DNA of 64,000 nucleotides from the NCBI GenBank assembly GCA_008933995.1, contig WARS01000016.1, positions 16,310,886 to 16,374,885 of the forward strand, read 5' to 3'. The translations under genes were made by a program, and so were the position numbers. The DNA is from Datnioides undecimradiatus (Eukaryota; Chordata; Actinopteri; Lobotiformes; Datnioididae). Under the pieces are notes generated by a model. It made no database searches. It worked only from the letters and a program-made list of their open reading frames with translations, and had not been told where the DNA came from. Numbering within the stretch: the stretch's first letter is position 1; each line of letters starts with the position of its first letter. Below, in pieces: positions 63,226-64,000 of this stretch.

Positions 63226-64000
63226 GTGAGGAAGCTCTGTCCTGTTGAGCCAGATGTTTTCATAATGATCTTCAGTTTTACCGATAGACAGGATGTTGTG
63301 TGTTGAGCTGCATGGTGTCTTATTTTCTGAAAGTATTTGTATGAAAGCATGAGAGAGCTGAAAGAAAAGAGAGTGGAAAAACTATTCATTGAATTATCCC
63401 ACCATGGCACTACAAACGAGCACGTGTCCTAAAACCACCCTTCTCATGTCTTGATGTTTGCAACATATCATGTACCTAGACTTTGGGCGTGTTGATACCA
63501 GTTATATTGGAAGCATTTTCATTAAAGCTATGAAACCCTTCATTTTACTTCTTTAGACATGTTTGAACAGCTACTCCCCTCACTGTTTGAAAAGACAGGT
63601 CCTTGTTCTCTTTCAAATGAAACAAGGTGCTGTTAGAAGGTCCACAAAACAATCTTAACCATCTGCAGGTAACGTTACACTGGCGTGGTGAGATTTAGGG
63701 CCCTGAAGAATTGATGACATGTGATAGCCAGCAGTGAAATCATGTTTGCAAAAGCTGGCATGGAGGCATGAAGTGAGGGCAAACTGCAGTCTTGCTGCTT
63801 ACTTTTATTCATTAATGTTTTTATGACAATGAAGGCAGACAGGTTTATCAAGCTAAACATGGCTGCAGTTACAGAGATTTAAGCTTTTAACCTCCAGAGT
63901 CATCTGTTGTCATGAATGTTTTGTTCCTGCTCTTGTTTATGCTCTAAAAAGTGAACACAGGTGTTCATGAGTCAAAATAATCTCAGAGGATTATTGATTT
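63226..64000 (+). other. pnpla6: Intronic sequence of pnpla6 to the window end
   Basis: After the donor at 63,225/63,226 no further exon matching the family is found. The next exons must lie beyond position 64,000. Confidence 0.6.

Overview
The window is nuclear DNA of a teleost fish, most likely a percomorph. Genes are split by GT-AG introns, the DNA between them is AT-rich and full of (TG)n/(CA)n microsatellites, and several short interspersed repeats have the form common in percomorph genomes. All four recognisable genes are on the plus strand. I found no prokaryotic, viral or plasmid features, no CRISPR array, and no rRNA or tRNA.

Layout: (1) 1-3,380, non-coding, with two old repeats. 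(2) about 3,380-12,415, caly (calcyon, neuron-specific vesicular protein; NSG/calcyon family): a probable 5' non-coding exon ending at 3,593 and four coding exons at 6,578-10,506, giving 205 residues. (3) about 12.4-45.6 kb, a gene desert of about 33 kb with microsatellites, degenerate repeats and many blocks that look like developmental enhancers. (4) 45,772-47,197, a two-exon msx homeobox gene of 278 residues, with a TATA/CCAAT promoter and a 3' UTR of about 0.9 kb. (5) about 49,415-52,409, atp5pd, encoding mitochondrial ATP synthase subunit d (161 residues, five coding exons after a non-coding first exon). (6) about 53,050 to beyond the window end, the 5' part of a neuropathy-target-esterase gene, best called pnpla6: twelve coding exons covering the first 389 or so residues. 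The patatin catalytic domain lies outside the window.

Context: calcyon next to an msx gene mirrors NSG1-MSX1 and NSG2-MSX2 in mammals, so this is probably the third copy of an ancient NSG/CALY-MSX pair and the homeobox gene is best called msx3-like. The desert between them is probably the msx regulatory landscape. atp5pd and pnpla6 are housekeeping-type neighbours with no evident functional link to msx.

I see no new multi-gene system. The most interesting signals are small: complementary TG and CA microsatellites flanking the in-frame membrane-spanning exon of caly; a near-perfect palindromic POU/Oct element 3' of msx; overlapping upstream reading frames in caly and pnpla6; a CAG-encoded glutamine run in calcyon; and CTCF-like motifs on both sides of the msx domain. 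Exon boundaries were worked out by hand from splice sites, reading frame and remembered family similarity. No database search was run, so orthology calls and repeat-family matches rest on memory.
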